Positions 42,720 through 52,061 are shown, counted from the stretch's first letter. The stretch: 64,000 nt of DNA from Granulicella cerasi (GCF_025685575.1 NZ_JAGSYD010000005.1:62567-126566); one strand, 5' to 3'. A program made the numbers and translations. Notes: a model not told the origin generated them from the sequence alone.

Positions 42720-42830
42720 GCTGAAATCTGAAGGCTGAGAGCTGAAACTCAGAACACGGAACTCACGACTCAGCACTCGAACCAAACGCACCACCGAGAC
42801 CATCGCATCTCGCACTCAGCACTACCGGAG
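42720..42830. repeat. Heptamer array upstream of argF
   Basis: Units read gctgaaa, tctgaag, gctgaga, gctgaaa, ctcagaa, then ctcacga, ctcagca, ctcgaac. A non-heptamer part near 42781-42805 matches the argB-argD spacer at about 24 of 26 positions. Confidence 0.75.
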
Positions 42831-42840
42831 CACGAACAAC

Positions 42841-43887
42841 ATGGATCCCATCGTCATTCCGACCCGCGGCTTCTCCTCCAAGGCCGCAGCATCCCTTCAG
42901 TCCGACACCCGTTTCACCGAGATCGCCAAGGGCCTCGCGGGCCGCGACCTCTGCTCCATCGCGGACTTCTCCGCTGAAGAGCTCGCCGCCGTGCTTGAGC
43001 TCGCGCACGCTGTCAAGGAACAGCCCGAGGAGTTCCGCCACGCCCTCGACGCCAAGCAGATGGTCCTCTTCTTCGAGAAGGCCTCGCTGCGCACGCGCCT
43101 CACCTTCGAGTCCGCCATCAACACCACCGGCGGCAACGCGATCTTCGTCGACCAGACCAAGGAACCCCTCGGTCAGCGCGAATCCATCCCCGACGTCGCT
43201 CGCAACATCGAGCGCTGGATGTCGGTCATCGTCCTGCGCACCTTCTCGCACGAGACCATCACCGAGATGGCCGCGAACGCCAAGATCCCAGTCATCAACG
43301 CGCTCTCTGACCTCGAGCACCCCTGCCAGGCCGTAGCCGACTTCATGACCCTCGAAGAGCGCTTCGGCTCCGTCGCGGGCCTCAAGTTCACCTACGTCGG
43401 CGACGGTAACAACGTCTGCCACTCGCTCATGCTCGCCGCCGCTCTGCTCGGTGTGCACATGACGATCGCCACGCCCAAGGGCTTTGAGCCCTCGCTCGAG
43501 ATCATCCACAAGGCCATCGAACTCGCCGAACAAACCGGTGGCACGATCACCCTCACGCACGACGCCACCAAGGCCGCTACCGGCGCCGACGCCATCTACA
43601 CCGACGTCTGCACAAGCATGGGCCAGGAGGCCGAAGCCACCAAGCGCGCTCCCATCTTCAAGCCCTACCAGGTGAACGAAGATCTGATGTCCAAGGCCAC
43701 CGACTCGGCAGTCTTCATGCACTGCCTCCCCGCACACCGCGGCCAGGAAGTCACCGACGCCGTCCTCGACAGCGAACAGTCAGTAGTCTTCGACCAGGCC
43801 GAAAACCGCATGCACGCCCAGAAGGCGATCACCCTGATGCTCCTTGGCGGCGCCAAGCGCCTGCCCAAGAACAAGGTCCGCCGCTAA
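42841..43887 (+). CDS. argF: Ornithine carbamoyltransferase
   Basis: The 348-residue enzyme makes citrulline from ornithine and carbamoyl phosphate, the latter supplied by CarAB. The carbamoyl-phosphate loop reads FEKASLRTRLTFESA (S-x-R-T-R form with Leu), followed by SDLEHPCQAVADFMTLEER and TYVGDGNNVCHSLM, and the ornithine loop FMHCLPAHRGQEVTD. It has a slightly extended N-terminus (PTRGFSSKAAASLQ). N-acetylornithine specificity cannot be excluded from sequence alone. Confidence 0.92.
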   Translation: MDPIVIPTRGFSSKAAASLQSDTRFTEIAKGLAGRDLCSIADFSAEELAAVLELAHAVKEQPEEFRHALDAKQMVLFFEKASLRTRLTFESAINTTGGNAIFVDQTKEPLGQRESIPDVARNIERWMSVIVLRTFSHETITEMAANAKIPVINALSDLEHPCQAVADFMTLEERFGSVAGLKFTYVGDGNNVCHSLMLAAALLGVHMTIATPKGFEPSLEIIHKAIELAEQTGGTITLTHDATKAATGADAIYTDVCTSMGQEAEATKRAPIFKPYQVNEDLMSKATDSAVFMHCLPAHRGQEVTDAVLDSEQSVVFDQAENRMHAQKAITLMLLGGAKRLPKNKVRR

Positions 43888-44088
43888 CGCGAGGGAGGAG
43901 AGCTTCTAGCCGCTAGCTTCTGGCTTCCAGCTCTCCTAATCCCCGAGACTTGTCCCCCTCTGCAAAGCAAAGGAGCTGCTTGTCGGCCGCGAGTCACAGC
44001 CCTCGCGGTGCCAACGAACCTACTGAAATTTAATATCTGGACGGCTGACAATCCAGCGTAAACGGAATCGCAGCAAATTCAGTGGAAG
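43888..44088. other. argF-to-Imm33 spacer with two inverted repeats
   Basis: A GCTTCTA-type heptamer block (gcttcta, gccgcta, gcttctg, gcttcca) lies inside an inverted repeat, GGAGAGC to GCTCTCC, at about 43897-43936. A second stem, CCGCGAG with CTCGCGG, is at 43987-44008 and could stop or slow transcription inside the operon. No gene seen. Confidence 0.5.
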
Positions 44089-44451
44089 ATGGAACCCGCA
44101 GACATGACAGCAGAACATATCCGAATCACACAGCGAGAAACGTGTTTGCGATATGAGGCGGATTGCGTACCTGCAATCGCGACAGCAAACTGCGGGCTTG
44201 CAATCCAGACAGAGGGACTTACACCACTCCATGGGCTTCGTCATCCTGTAACTGAGACCACAACGGGTTGGTATATCTGGCAAGGTGAGTACTCCTCCTC
44301 GCCCGACTTCTTCACTGCAACTTGCACAGCGCATGTTTATAGTTTCGTGCCTCAGGTAGCTCCTTACCTCAGCTTGCCGCCTGGTTATCGTTTTCTTATG
44401 GCAGATGGACATATTGACATCTGGTTTGATCCAACATTGCTCAATACATAA
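44089..44451 (+). CDS. Imm33-like immunity-type protein inside the arginine operon
   Basis: The 120-residue soluble protein is unrelated to arginine synthesis. Its second half, TTGWYIWQGEYSSSPDFF then APYLSLPPGYRFLMADGHID and IWFDPTLL, follows the pattern I recall for the Imm33-like immunity domain (GWYIW-G, DPDFF, LPPGWRFL, VW-D). The gene is lower in GC than its neighbours and sits between argF and argH behind a hairpin-rich spacer, which suggests insertion. No toxin gene is visible in the window. The family call is from memory of the motif pattern. Confidence 0.6.
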   Translation: MEPADMTAEHIRITQRETCLRYEADCVPAIATANCGLAIQTEGLTPLHGLRHPVTETTTGWYIWQGEYSSSPDFFTATCTAHVYSFVPQVAPYLSLPPGYRFLMADGHIDIWFDPTLLNT

Positions 44452-44468
44452 CGGAGATCCGCTTCACG

Positions 44469-45965
44469 ATGTCTACGACCACCGAACAACCCGCCCTCAA
44501 AATGTGGTCCGGCCGCTTCCGCGAGCCGCTTGATCGCACCTTCGAGCAATGGCAGCGCAGCTTCCCCTTTGACTGGCGCTTGATCCCCCAGGAAATCGCC
44601 GCGAGCCAAGCCCACGCGCGCGCCATCGCCGCCGCAGGCGTGCTCACCGACGACGAGCTAACCAAGATGCTCGCCGGTCTCGACGCCGTCGGCCAGCGTC
44701 CGCTCAACTGGGCGCATCGCATCTCCGCCACCTCCGGCATCCCCGACTACGAAACCTCCAACCAGCAGATCGCCGCCGCCATCGTCGCGTCCGCGCCGCA
44801 GGCCGAGGACATTCACCACTACGTGGAGCTCGAGCTCACCCGCGAGGTCGGCTCGCTCGCGCTGAAACTCCACACCGGCCGCTCGCGCAACGAGCAGATC
44901 GCCACCGACATGCGCCTCTTCGTGCGCGATGCCATCGACGCCACCACCGTCGGCCTCATCCGCTGGGCCTCCGCGCTGCTCGACCTCGCCGAGCGCGCAG
45001 GCGACGACGTCATGCCCGGCTACACGCACCTCCAGCGCGCCGAGCCCGTCCTCGTCGCCCACTGGCTCATGGCCTACACCAGCATGATCGAGCGCGATCT
45101 CTCGCGCTTCGCCGACGCACGCGCCCGCATGAACTTCTGCCCGCTCGGCAGCGGCGCCATCGCCGGAGCCACCCTCGCACTCGACCGCACCATCGCGGCC
45201 AAGGCGCTCGACTTCACCGCGCCCACGCCCAACTCCATGGACGCGACCAGCGACCGCGACTTCATGCTCGACTTCGCACAAGCCGCCTCCACGCTCGGCC
45301 TGCACATCTCGCGCTTTGCGGAAGAGCTGACCCTCTACGCCACCGCCGAGTTCGGCTTCGTCGATCTGCCGGAGGCCTTCTCCACCGGCTCCTCCGCGAT
45401 GCCGCAGAAGAAGAACCCCGACCTCACCGAGCTTGCACGCGGCAAGAGCGGTCGCCTGCTCGGCGCAAGCACGGCGCTCGCGACCATCGTCAAGGGCCTG
45501 CCGCTCGCTTACAACAAGGACCTGCAGGAAGGCCAGGAGCAGATCTTCGACATCGCCGACACGCTCGCCGGTCTGCTTTCTGTGCTGCCCAACTTCACGC
45601 GCTCGCTGAAGTTCCGCCAGTGCGCGATGGCTGTCGCCGCGGAGACCGGCTACCTCAACGCCATGGCAGCGGCGACCTACCTCTCGAACAAGGGCGTGCC
45701 CTTCCGCAAGGCGCATGAGATCGTCGGCAACGCCGTCCGCATGGGCCTCGAGCGCCACCTCGAGCTCGGCCAGCTCCCGCTCGCTGACCTGCAAACGCTC
45801 TCGCCTGAGTTCGCCGAAGACTTCTTCGACGCCATAGACATCCGCGCGACGCTGGACTGCCACGACAACTCCGGCGGCACCGCCATCGCGCAGGTCCACG
45901 CCGCGCTGCACGCCACCAAGGCCCGCATCGCTCTGCTGGGAGCAAAGGAGGGCGCACTTGGCTAG
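44469..45965 (+). CDS. argH: Argininosuccinate lyase
   Basis: The 498-residue enzyme splits argininosuccinate into arginine and fumarate, the last step. It has MWSGRFREPLDRTFEQWQ at the N-terminus, the conserved HTGRSRNEQIATDMRLFVRD, and the fumarase-superfamily signature GSSAMPQKKNPDLTE. Argininosuccinate synthase (argG) is not in the window. Its 3' end overlaps the acetyltransferase gene by 8 bp (TTGGCTAG), the same junction as argR-argC. Confidence 0.95.
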   Translation: MSTTTEQPALKMWSGRFREPLDRTFEQWQRSFPFDWRLIPQEIAASQAHARAIAAAGVLTDDELTKMLAGLDAVGQRPLNWAHRISATSGIPDYETSNQQIAAAIVASAPQAEDIHHYVELELTREVGSLALKLHTGRSRNEQIATDMRLFVRDAIDATTVGLIRWASALLDLAERAGDDVMPGYTHLQRAEPVLVAHWLMAYTSMIERDLSRFADARARMNFCPLGSGAIAGATLALDRTIAAKALDFTAPTPNSMDATSDRDFMLDFAQAASTLGLHISRFAEELTLYATAEFGFVDLPEAFSTGSSAMPQKKNPDLTELARGKSGRLLGASTALATIVKGLPLAYNKDLQEGQEQIFDIADTLAGLLSVLPNFTRSLKFRQCAMAVAAETGYLNAMAAATYLSNKGVPFRKAHEIVGNAVRMGLERHLELGQLPLADLQTLSPEFAEDFFDAIDIRATLDCHDNSGGTAIAQVHAALHATKARIALLGAKEGALG

Positions 45966-46533
45966 CGATCCGAATATCCGCGCCCACAAGGCCCGCCTGC
46001 AAGACGCAGAAGACATCTTCAACCTGGTCAACTCACTCTCGGGCGACGGCACACTCCTGCGCCGCTCCTACGCCGAGGTTTGCGAGAACATCCGCGACTT
46101 CACCGTCGTTCATCGCGCCACGCCCGAGGGCGAACAGACCTTCCTCGGCTGCGGCGCGCTTCACCTTTACGGCCCACACCTGGCTGAGATCCGCTCCATC
46201 GTCGTGAAGCCTGAGTACCGCGGCCTCGGCGCAGGCGACGAACTCATCGAAGCTCTCATGCACGAGGCCGAAGAGCACGAGGTCGTGAGCGTCTGCCTCT
46301 TCACGCGCATCCCCGACTACTTTGCGCACCTCGGCTTCCGCGAGGCCGATCGCGACGCGATGCCGGACAAGATCTACAAGGACTGCCAGACTTGCCCGCG
46401 CCTCTACGCCTGCGACGAAATCGCGATGGTCAAAGGACCGTTGCCCAACATCGCCGTCCTCGGCCCTAAGACCGTCCAGCGCCCCGAACTCGTGCAGATC
46501 AACCCTGTCGCGCAACTCACCGGCACCCGCTAG
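45958..46533 (+). CDS. argA: GNAT N-acetyltransferase, probable short N-acetylglutamate synthase
   Basis: The 191-residue protein has only a GNAT domain: RSIVVKPEYRGLGAGDELIE is the acetyl-CoA loop, followed by VVSVCLFTRIPDYFAHLGFR. The C-terminal YKDCQTCPRLYACDEIAM resembles the tail of ArgA GNAT domains. Position as last gene of the arginine operon supports N-acetylglutamate synthesis, the first step. The amino-acid-kinase-like sensory domain of classical ArgA is absent. It starts at TTG 45958 inside argH. Confidence 0.82.
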   Translation: MASDPNIRAHKARLQDAEDIFNLVNSLSGDGTLLRRSYAEVCENIRDFTVVHRATPEGEQTFLGCGALHLYGPHLAEIRSIVVKPEYRGLGAGDELIEALMHEAEEHEVVSVCLFTRIPDYFAHLGFREADRDAMPDKIYKDCQTCPRLYACDEIAMVKGPLPNIAVLGPKTVQRPELVQINPVAQLTGTR

Positions 46534-46539
46534 CTCACG

Positions 46540-47655
46540 ATGCTCGTCCTCGCACTGCTCGCGCTTGCAGCGTGGCTCTATCTCGCCACGCTGCATGGCC
46601 GATTCTGGCAATCCGGCCCCACGCTCCCTGAAGCCCAGGACGCCACCGCCTCCATCGCTGTCATCGTCCCGGCACGCAACGAAGCCGAGTCCATTGCGCA
46701 CAGCCTCGGCTCACTGCTTGCCCAGCAGTACAGCGGCGCACTCAGCATCATCCTCGTGGACGACAACAGCACCGATGGGACCGCCGCCATCGCCGCTGCG
46801 CTACCGCACGCCGAGCGCCTCACCATCATCAGCGGTCAACCGCTCCCCGCTGGCTGGAGCGGCAAGCTCTGGGCCGTGCATCAGGGCCTGCAGCATCCGC
46901 TCGCGCAAGCCGCAGAGTTCGTCCTTCTCACCGACGCCGACATCCTGCACGCGCCGACGCATCTCGCCACGCTCGTGCACCGCGCGCAAACGCACGGCGA
47001 CGACCTCGTCTCCGAGATGGTTCGCCTGCACTGCGACAGCGCCGCCGAACGCGCTTACATCCCCGCGTTCATCTTCTTCTTCCAGATGCTCTATCCGTTC
47101 GCACAGGTGAACGATGCGCGCAGCCGCACCGCGGGAGCCGCAGGCGGCACTATGCTCATCCGCCGCTCCGCGCTCGACCGCATCGACGGCGTCGAACGCA
47201 TCCGCCAGAACCTCATCGACGACTGCGCCCTCGCGCGCGAACTCAAGCAGAGTGGCGCACGCCTCTGGCTCGGCCACGCAGAACTCGCCGACTCACTCCG
47301 CATCTATGCCGACCGCCGCGAGATCTGGAACATGATCGCCCGGACCGCGTACGTGCAGCTCAATCACTGGCTACCCACGCTCGCAGGCTGCATCGCTGGC
47401 ATGACGTTGCTCTATCTCGCCCCACCGGCGCTCACCCTCTTCGCGCATGGTCTTACGCGACTCATCGCACTCATCACATGGCTTTTGATGGCTGCACTCT
47501 TCCAGCCCACGTTACGCCGCTATCGGCGTTCGCCGCTGTGGGGACTGGCGCTGCCGGGCATCGCGAGCTTCTACCTCGCGGCCACGATCGCCTCCGCTTA
47601 CCGCCACCACGCGGGCCGCGGCGGAGGATGGAAGGACCGCACCTATCCCGCATAG
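46540..47655 (+). CDS. hpnB: Hopene-associated glycosyltransferase HpnB
   Basis: The 371-residue membrane GT2 enzyme has an N-terminal anchor (MLVLALLALAAWLYLATL), the GT2 motifs VIVPARNEAESI and ILVDDNSTDGTA, LLTDADILH (DxD), and PLPAGWSGKLWAVHQGL with NLIDDCALARELK. The last two are typical of HpnB. Two to three transmembrane segments form the C-terminus. HpnB is linked to hopanoid clusters, but no squalene-hopene cyclase is in this window. It starts 6 bp after the acetyltransferase stop. Confidence 0.85.
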   Translation: MLVLALLALAAWLYLATLHGRFWQSGPTLPEAQDATASIAVIVPARNEAESIAHSLGSLLAQQYSGALSIILVDDNSTDGTAAIAAALPHAERLTIISGQPLPAGWSGKLWAVHQGLQHPLAQAAEFVLLTDADILHAPTHLATLVHRAQTHGDDLVSEMVRLHCDSAAERAYIPAFIFFFQMLYPFAQVNDARSRTAGAAGGTMLIRRSALDRIDGVERIRQNLIDDCALARELKQSGARLWLGHAELADSLRIYADRREIWNMIARTAYVQLNHWLPTLAGCIAGMTLLYLAPPALTLFAHGLTRLIALITWLLMAALFQPTLRRYRRSPLWGLALPGIASFYLAATIASAYRHHAGRGGGWKDRTYPA

Positions 47656-47669
47656 GCAGCCGGCGTGCC

Positions 47670-48320
47670 TCAGTCCTCTGGCCGTGCCAGATAACCCTGA
47701 AACGCCTCGACAAATTCCGCGACATGCGACCCATCCATCAACGCATGGTGCGCATGGATCGATACCGGCATGGTCCTTCTACCGCCCGACTCCGTGATCT
47801 TTCCGAAGGTCACCCGCGGCGCCGAGTCCGCGCGGCTATAGTCCCGCGCATGTGAGATCGACGTAAAGTCCAGCCACGGCAGCACCGAGTAGCGAATCAA
47901 GTTCTGATACGGAAAACGCTCCAGATCGTCGCGCTCCTTCACGGCCTCGAACACCTTGGCGCCCTCGCGCGCAAATTCCGCGATCCCCGCCCGATACGGA
48001 TAATGCCCAAAGCCGATCGTGCCGTTCGCCCGCCCCACGGCGCTTCCACCGTGAATCGTCTCGAACGCGAACACCTTATCGCCCACGATGCGAGTCTTCA
48101 TCGCTGCAAGCCCATTCGCGGCTTTCAGTGAGCGATGCTGGAGCGATAAAAAGATCGACAGGCCACTCTCTTTCGCAAAGCGAAAGGTCTCCGTGCAATC
48201 CACGCGCACGCAAACGCCGTGATAAGGCTCATCAAACTTCGCAAACATCTCCAGCAGCGCGCGCCGCTCCCAGCGCTCCACATCAATCTCGATCGCAGTC
48301 GTATCAAACTCGTTGAACAT
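47670..48320 (-). CDS. Chloramphenicol acetyltransferase-like protein
   Basis: The 216-residue protein matches CatA-type acetyltransferases. The active-site motif HAHHALMDGSHVAEF (HHxxxDG, catalytic second His) is at the C-terminus, and PWLDFTSISHARDY and FGKITESGGRRTMPVS come before it. I chose ATG 48320, where homologous text (MFNEFDTTAIEIDVERWERR) begins. It may inactivate chloramphenicol, but many chromosomal relatives have no known substrate. It is divergent from the membrane-protein gene. Confidence 0.85.
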   Translation of the reverse strand: MFNEFDTTAIEIDVERWERRALLEMFAKFDEPYHGVCVRVDCTETFRFAKESGLSIFLSLQHRSLKAANGLAAMKTRIVGDKVFAFETIHGGSAVGRANGTIGFGHYPYRAGIAEFAREGAKVFEAVKERDDLERFPYQNLIRYSVLPWLDFTSISHARDYSRADSAPRVTFGKITESGGRRTMPVSIHAHHALMDGSHVAEFVEAFQGYLARPED

Positions 48321-48393
48321 ACGAACCCAGCTTACCGCGCTTCGTTCATCCAAGCCGCCCCTCGCTTCCGATACACTGGCCACTCCAAGACAA

Positions 48394-49863
48394 ATGACAT
48401 CCGCACGTTCTTCACTTGAGTCTTTCGTCGGTCGCATCGTCCTTATCCTCTGCATAGGGATTGCGCTCTTTGCCGCGATCATTCCGATTGCCAGCACCTT
48501 CTTCCGTGTCGAGCTCAGCTACAACGAAGGCTGGAACATCTATAACGCGGTCACGCTCGCAAATCACGGCGTGCTCTATCCGCTGCGCGAAGGTTGGACG
48601 ACCGTCAACTACCCGATGGGCTGGTACGTGTTGCTCGACGCACTCCACACCGTCACGCATGATTACTGGTTTACCGGCCGTGTCGTCACGCTGCTCAGCT
48701 TCTTCGCCGTCTGCATTCTCGTCGCGGCCATCCTGCGCAGACTCGGCGTGCCCCTACGTCCCGCATGGATCGCCGCACTCTTCTGCTTCGGCACCTTCTG
48801 CGCCACCAGCACCGACATCTTCGTGCATACGCAGTACATCAACGCGAACGACCCGCAGATCTTCTCGATCATGCTCTTTTGCCTGGGTACGTGGATCTAC
48901 TTCGTAGCCTGCGATCGCGCACTGGATCCGCGCCTTCTTGCACTTGCCGCGCTGGTCTTCGTTGCGGGCGCGTCTGTTAAGCAGAACACCGTAGCCCTCG
49001 CCATCACCGTCTGGCTCGACCTGCTCTACCGTTCACGCGCAAAGACACTCTTCTTCACTGTATGCCTCGCGATCTTCGCGGCCATCTCGCTCGCGCTGCA
49101 CATCCACTTCGGTGGCCCCGGCTTCATCCACGCGATCCTGCTGCCACGCGTCTTTCCTCATGGCAAGGTCTGGTTCACCTTCCACCTCGCCTTCGGCACG
49201 TTGCTCATCCCGCTCGCCATCGCGGCTGTCACGGCAGTGCTTGAGCTTCTCAAGCCCACCGCAAGCCGATTCGTGGTCATCTACTTCGCACTCTCGGTCA
49301 CCATTGGCCTTATCTTCGCGCGCGCACAAGGTGTCTCGGTCAACTGCTTCTTCGAGGCTGTCATAGCGATGACCATGCTGATCGGCCTGCTGCTCGCGCG
49401 CCTTGAATCCTCCGGCGCGTACGCACTCGGCCACACCATTACGCTGGCAGTCTTCGCGCTGCTCTTCATTCCGATCTGCCGCGGCGACATCCTCGACCCC
49501 ATTGGTCGATTGCACGATCTCCAACACAGCCAGCATGAGTTCGACGAAGAAATGATCGTCATGCGCCCCGCTCCCGGCGCCGCCCTCTGCGAAAGCCTGC
49601 TGCGGTGCTATGCGGCGCAGAAGTCATACCTCTACGACCCATTCAACGCAACACGCCTCATCTACATCAATGCGATCCCCGTGGCTCCGCTCAACGAAGC
49701 GATCACGATGAAGCGGTTCAGCATTATCGAACTGCAGGCTCCTGCTGAAGAAGCCATCAGCATTCACTCCGAACGCTTCCCGCCCTCATCGCTGCTCGCG
49801 ATCCAGCAGCACTATCGACTCGTGATGCATCGCACGGACGCCAACATCTACGTCCCCCGCTAA
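48394..49863 (+). CDS. Polytopic membrane protein, glycosyltransferase-39-like
   Basis: The 489-residue protein has about ten hydrophobic segments, the first at FVGRIVLILCIGIALFAAII. An extracytoplasmic loop follows with FFRVELSYNEGWNIYNA, resembling the acidic-aromatic loop of GT-C enzymes such as PMT/ArnT relatives. Substrates are unknown; lipid-linked sugar transfer in the envelope is a reasonable guess. The ATG at 48394 is chosen because the longer frame would run into the divergent gene. A nested hairpin follows the stop. Confidence 0.6.
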   Translation: MTSARSSLESFVGRIVLILCIGIALFAAIIPIASTFFRVELSYNEGWNIYNAVTLANHGVLYPLREGWTTVNYPMGWYVLLDALHTVTHDYWFTGRVVTLLSFFAVCILVAAILRRLGVPLRPAWIAALFCFGTFCATSTDIFVHTQYINANDPQIFSIMLFCLGTWIYFVACDRALDPRLLALAALVFVAGASVKQNTVALAITVWLDLLYRSRAKTLFFTVCLAIFAAISLALHIHFGGPGFIHAILLPRVFPHGKVWFTFHLAFGTLLIPLAIAAVTAVLELLKPTASRFVVIYFALSVTIGLIFARAQGVSVNCFFEAVIAMTMLIGLLLARLESSGAYALGHTITLAVFALLFIPICRGDILDPIGRLHDLQHSQHEFDEEMIVMRPAPGAALCESLLRCYAAQKSYLYDPFNATRLIYINAIPVAPLNEAITMKRFSIIELQAPAEEAISIHSERFPPSSLLAIQQHYRLVMHRTDANIYVPR

Positions 49864-49902
49864 GCGCCTGCAAGATCGAAGGCTCCATCACGAGCAACAG
49901 AA

Positions 49903-49948
49903 AAGCGGCGATCGATCCGAGACCAAAGTCTCTTCACGATCGCCGCTT
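49903..49948. terminator. Bidirectional terminator with nested hairpin
   Basis: A perfect 12-bp stem (AAGCGGCGATCG with CGATCGCCGCTT) encloses a smaller GAGAC/GTCTC stem. On the minus strand it is followed by TTCTG after CCGCTT. It separates the convergent membrane-protein and OmpA-family genes. Confidence 0.75.
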
Positions 49949-49979
49949 CGTCATCTACCGGCTGAGTTAGCAGTCGTTG

Positions 49980-50960
49980 TTATTCCTGGCCAGCAGGGGC
50001 GGGAGCCGGTGCTGCGGCAGTTGCAGGAGCCGCGTCGGGTCCACCCGTGATGCCCTTGTTGACCATGACCGTCACCACTACACGGCGGTTCTGAGCCTGG
50101 CCCGAACGCGAGTGGTTATCAGCCACCTGGTTCGTCGTACCCATAGCTGCGGGTGCAAGGATGCGAGTCAGCGGCACCGCACCCGACTGCTGAATGATCG
50201 TCAGTACGTTGCCTGCACGCTCGCTGCTCAGACGCTGATTCATCGCGGCGTTACCCGTCTTCGACGCATAGCCCTGCACCTGAATCATGTAGCCCTGCAT
50301 GGAAGAAGCATTCTTCACGAAGTCTTCCAGAGCGTCCTTGTCCTTCTTCGCAACAACAGCGCTGCCATTGCGGAAGTTGATCGTGATCGAACCCTTCTCG
50401 TCATACGTGTCGAGCTGGCCGATACGACCGTTCGTCGCAGTGATCGCCTGTCCGTTCTGAGCGATCAGGTTGCCATGCTCATCGATGCGGCGGCCCTGCT
50501 CGTCGATACGGTTACCAGCAGCATCGAGATCGCGACGCTGGCTCATCAACTGATCGCCCTGCGAAGCCACCTTGGCGTTCACCGGGTTCAGGCCTGCGTC
50601 GATCTGACGTGCTGTCTTCAGCGAACTCTTCGAGAACTCAACCTTCTTCGCAACCAGTTCGTGGTCAGGATCAAACGATCCGTCCACCTTCACTTCGAGA
50701 CCCGGAACCAACGCGGCCACACCCAGATCCTTCTTACCGCTGAAGAATCCACCCTTCTGCAATGCGCGGGTCGAATCCTGGAGGATCACGATCTGACGCG
50801 GTGAATCACCCGTCTGCACATACATCTTCGGGCCGTCACGTCCGATGATGAGACCCTGCACCGTTGCTTCCTGAGCCACAGCCGAAGCCGAGAGTACAGT
50901 AAACATCGCTGCTGACATACCCAAACCAAGGACGTTCTTGAATCGACGCTGATTATTCAT
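49980..50960 (-). CDS. OmpA-family outer-membrane-associated protein
   Basis: The 326-residue protein starts MNNQRRFKNVLGLGMSAAMF with a signal peptide ending SAVAQ; GAAGGGA lies upstream of ATG 50960. After a beta-rich N-terminal domain comes a helical stretch with repeated ID-x-QG-R-ID-x-x-GN units (about residues 165-200). A C-terminal OmpA-like peptidoglycan-binding domain follows, with YMIQVQGYASKTGNAAMNQR and RRVVVTVMVNKG. It is probably a periplasmic or outer-membrane wall-binding protein. A Gly/Pro/Ala tail ends the chain. Confidence 0.82.
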   Translation of the reverse strand: MNNQRRFKNVLGLGMSAAMFTVLSASAVAQEATVQGLIIGRDGPKMYVQTGDSPRQIVILQDSTRALQKGGFFSGKKDLGVAALVPGLEVKVDGSFDPDHELVAKKVEFSKSSLKTARQIDAGLNPVNAKVASQGDQLMSQRRDLDAAGNRIDEQGRRIDEHGNLIAQNGQAITATNGRIGQLDTYDEKGSITINFRNGSAVVAKKDKDALEDFVKNASSMQGYMIQVQGYASKTGNAAMNQRLSSERAGNVLTIIQQSGAVPLTRILAPAAMGTTNQVADNHSRSGQAQNRRVVVTVMVNKGITGGPDAAPATAAAPAPAPAGQE

Positions 50961-51215
50961 GCGTTTCTTCCCTTCTCGTGTGTTATCCGTCATGCAATAC
51001 CTACGCGTACCGAGCACTGCACTCCGTCTTATCCACGCGGGTTGAGCTTCAAAGCTCTTCCCCCTGCAGACTTTCGATCAGACGCACGTGGTCCCCGAAA
51101 GGGATGCCGCCTCACGCTCCCCTAACTTTCACGAGAGCAAAACTTCGCTGGACGATACTTCAGCAAACCAACGAAATCAGGTCGAAAATCGCGCATTTAT
51201 AACGAACTCAAACAC

Positions 51216-52061
51216 TTACCACGCGTTGAAAAAACCGTCTCGCTCACTCATAAAAATGCGTCTGCCGAACAATTCACTCAGTTGAGACTCATTCAGCAAC
51301 GCGTCCTTGGCTCCATCCTCGATGATCCGCCCATCGCGCATCATCACGATGCGATGCATCTCGGGCAGAATGTCCGCGATGTGATGGGTGATCAGCAGGA
51401 TCGCCGTGCCTTGCTCAGCCAACTGCTGCATCAACTCACGTAAATCCTGCTGCGCGGCAAGGTCGAGCGCGTTCGTCGGCTCATCGAGCAGCAACATCTT
51501 CGGATCGCTCGACTCACCCACGCCACGATTTCCCGCAATCGCGCGGCCGATCATCACCCGCCGCGTCTGACCTGCAGACATCTCGCCCACGTGCTTGTCG
51601 CGCAGCTTCTCCGCACCCACCAGCTTCAGAATGTCTTCAGCTTTCGCACGCATCTCTTCCGTCACGGTCAGGTTCGGCCACAGCGTCGACGCCGAGAAGA
51701 AACCAGTGAGGATCGCGTCATAACCGCTCGTCGTCAACGTTGGCTTACCCGGCAACTCCGCGCTTACCACGCCCATGCGACGCTTCAGCTCAATGAGGTC
51801 CCAACGCTGACGCCCCATGATCTCGACGCGCGTCTTCGGCGGCGTGCGCGTGCCGAGCAAACGCTCTGCGCTATCCTCGCTCAACGACAGCGGATACAGC
51901 TCACAGGTCAACGTCTTCAACAACGTCGACTTGCCACATCCATTCGGCCCCAGGATCACCACATGCTCGCCGCGCTCAATCCGCAGGCTCACATCGTTCA
52001 AGATCACCGACGCTCCACGCGCCACAAAGACATGTTCCAGATCAACAATCGGCTGACTCAT
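51216..52061 (-). CDS. Stand-alone ABC ATPase
   Basis: The 281-residue cytoplasmic ATPase has Walker A ILGPNGCGKSTLLK (37-50), a signature reading GEMSAGQTRRVMIGRAIA in place of LSGGQ, Walker B MLLLDEPTNALD (189-200) and the switch His in LLITHHIADI. No permease gene is adjacent, so the partner is elsewhere or the protein acts in a non-transport role, as ModF-like ATPases may. Its closest look is to the YnjD/ModF group. Confidence 0.85.
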   Translation of the reverse strand: MSQPIVDLEHVFVARGASVILNDVSLRIERGEHVVILGPNGCGKSTLLKTLTCELYPLSLSEDSAERLLGTRTPPKTRVEIMGRQRWDLIELKRRMGVVSAELPGKPTLTTSGYDAILTGFFSASTLWPNLTVTEEMRAKAEDILKLVGAEKLRDKHVGEMSAGQTRRVMIGRAIAGNRGVGESSDPKMLLLDEPTNALDLAAQQDLRELMQQLAEQGTAILLITHHIADILPEMHRIVMMRDGRIIEDGAKDALLNESQLSELFGRRIFMSERDGFFNAW

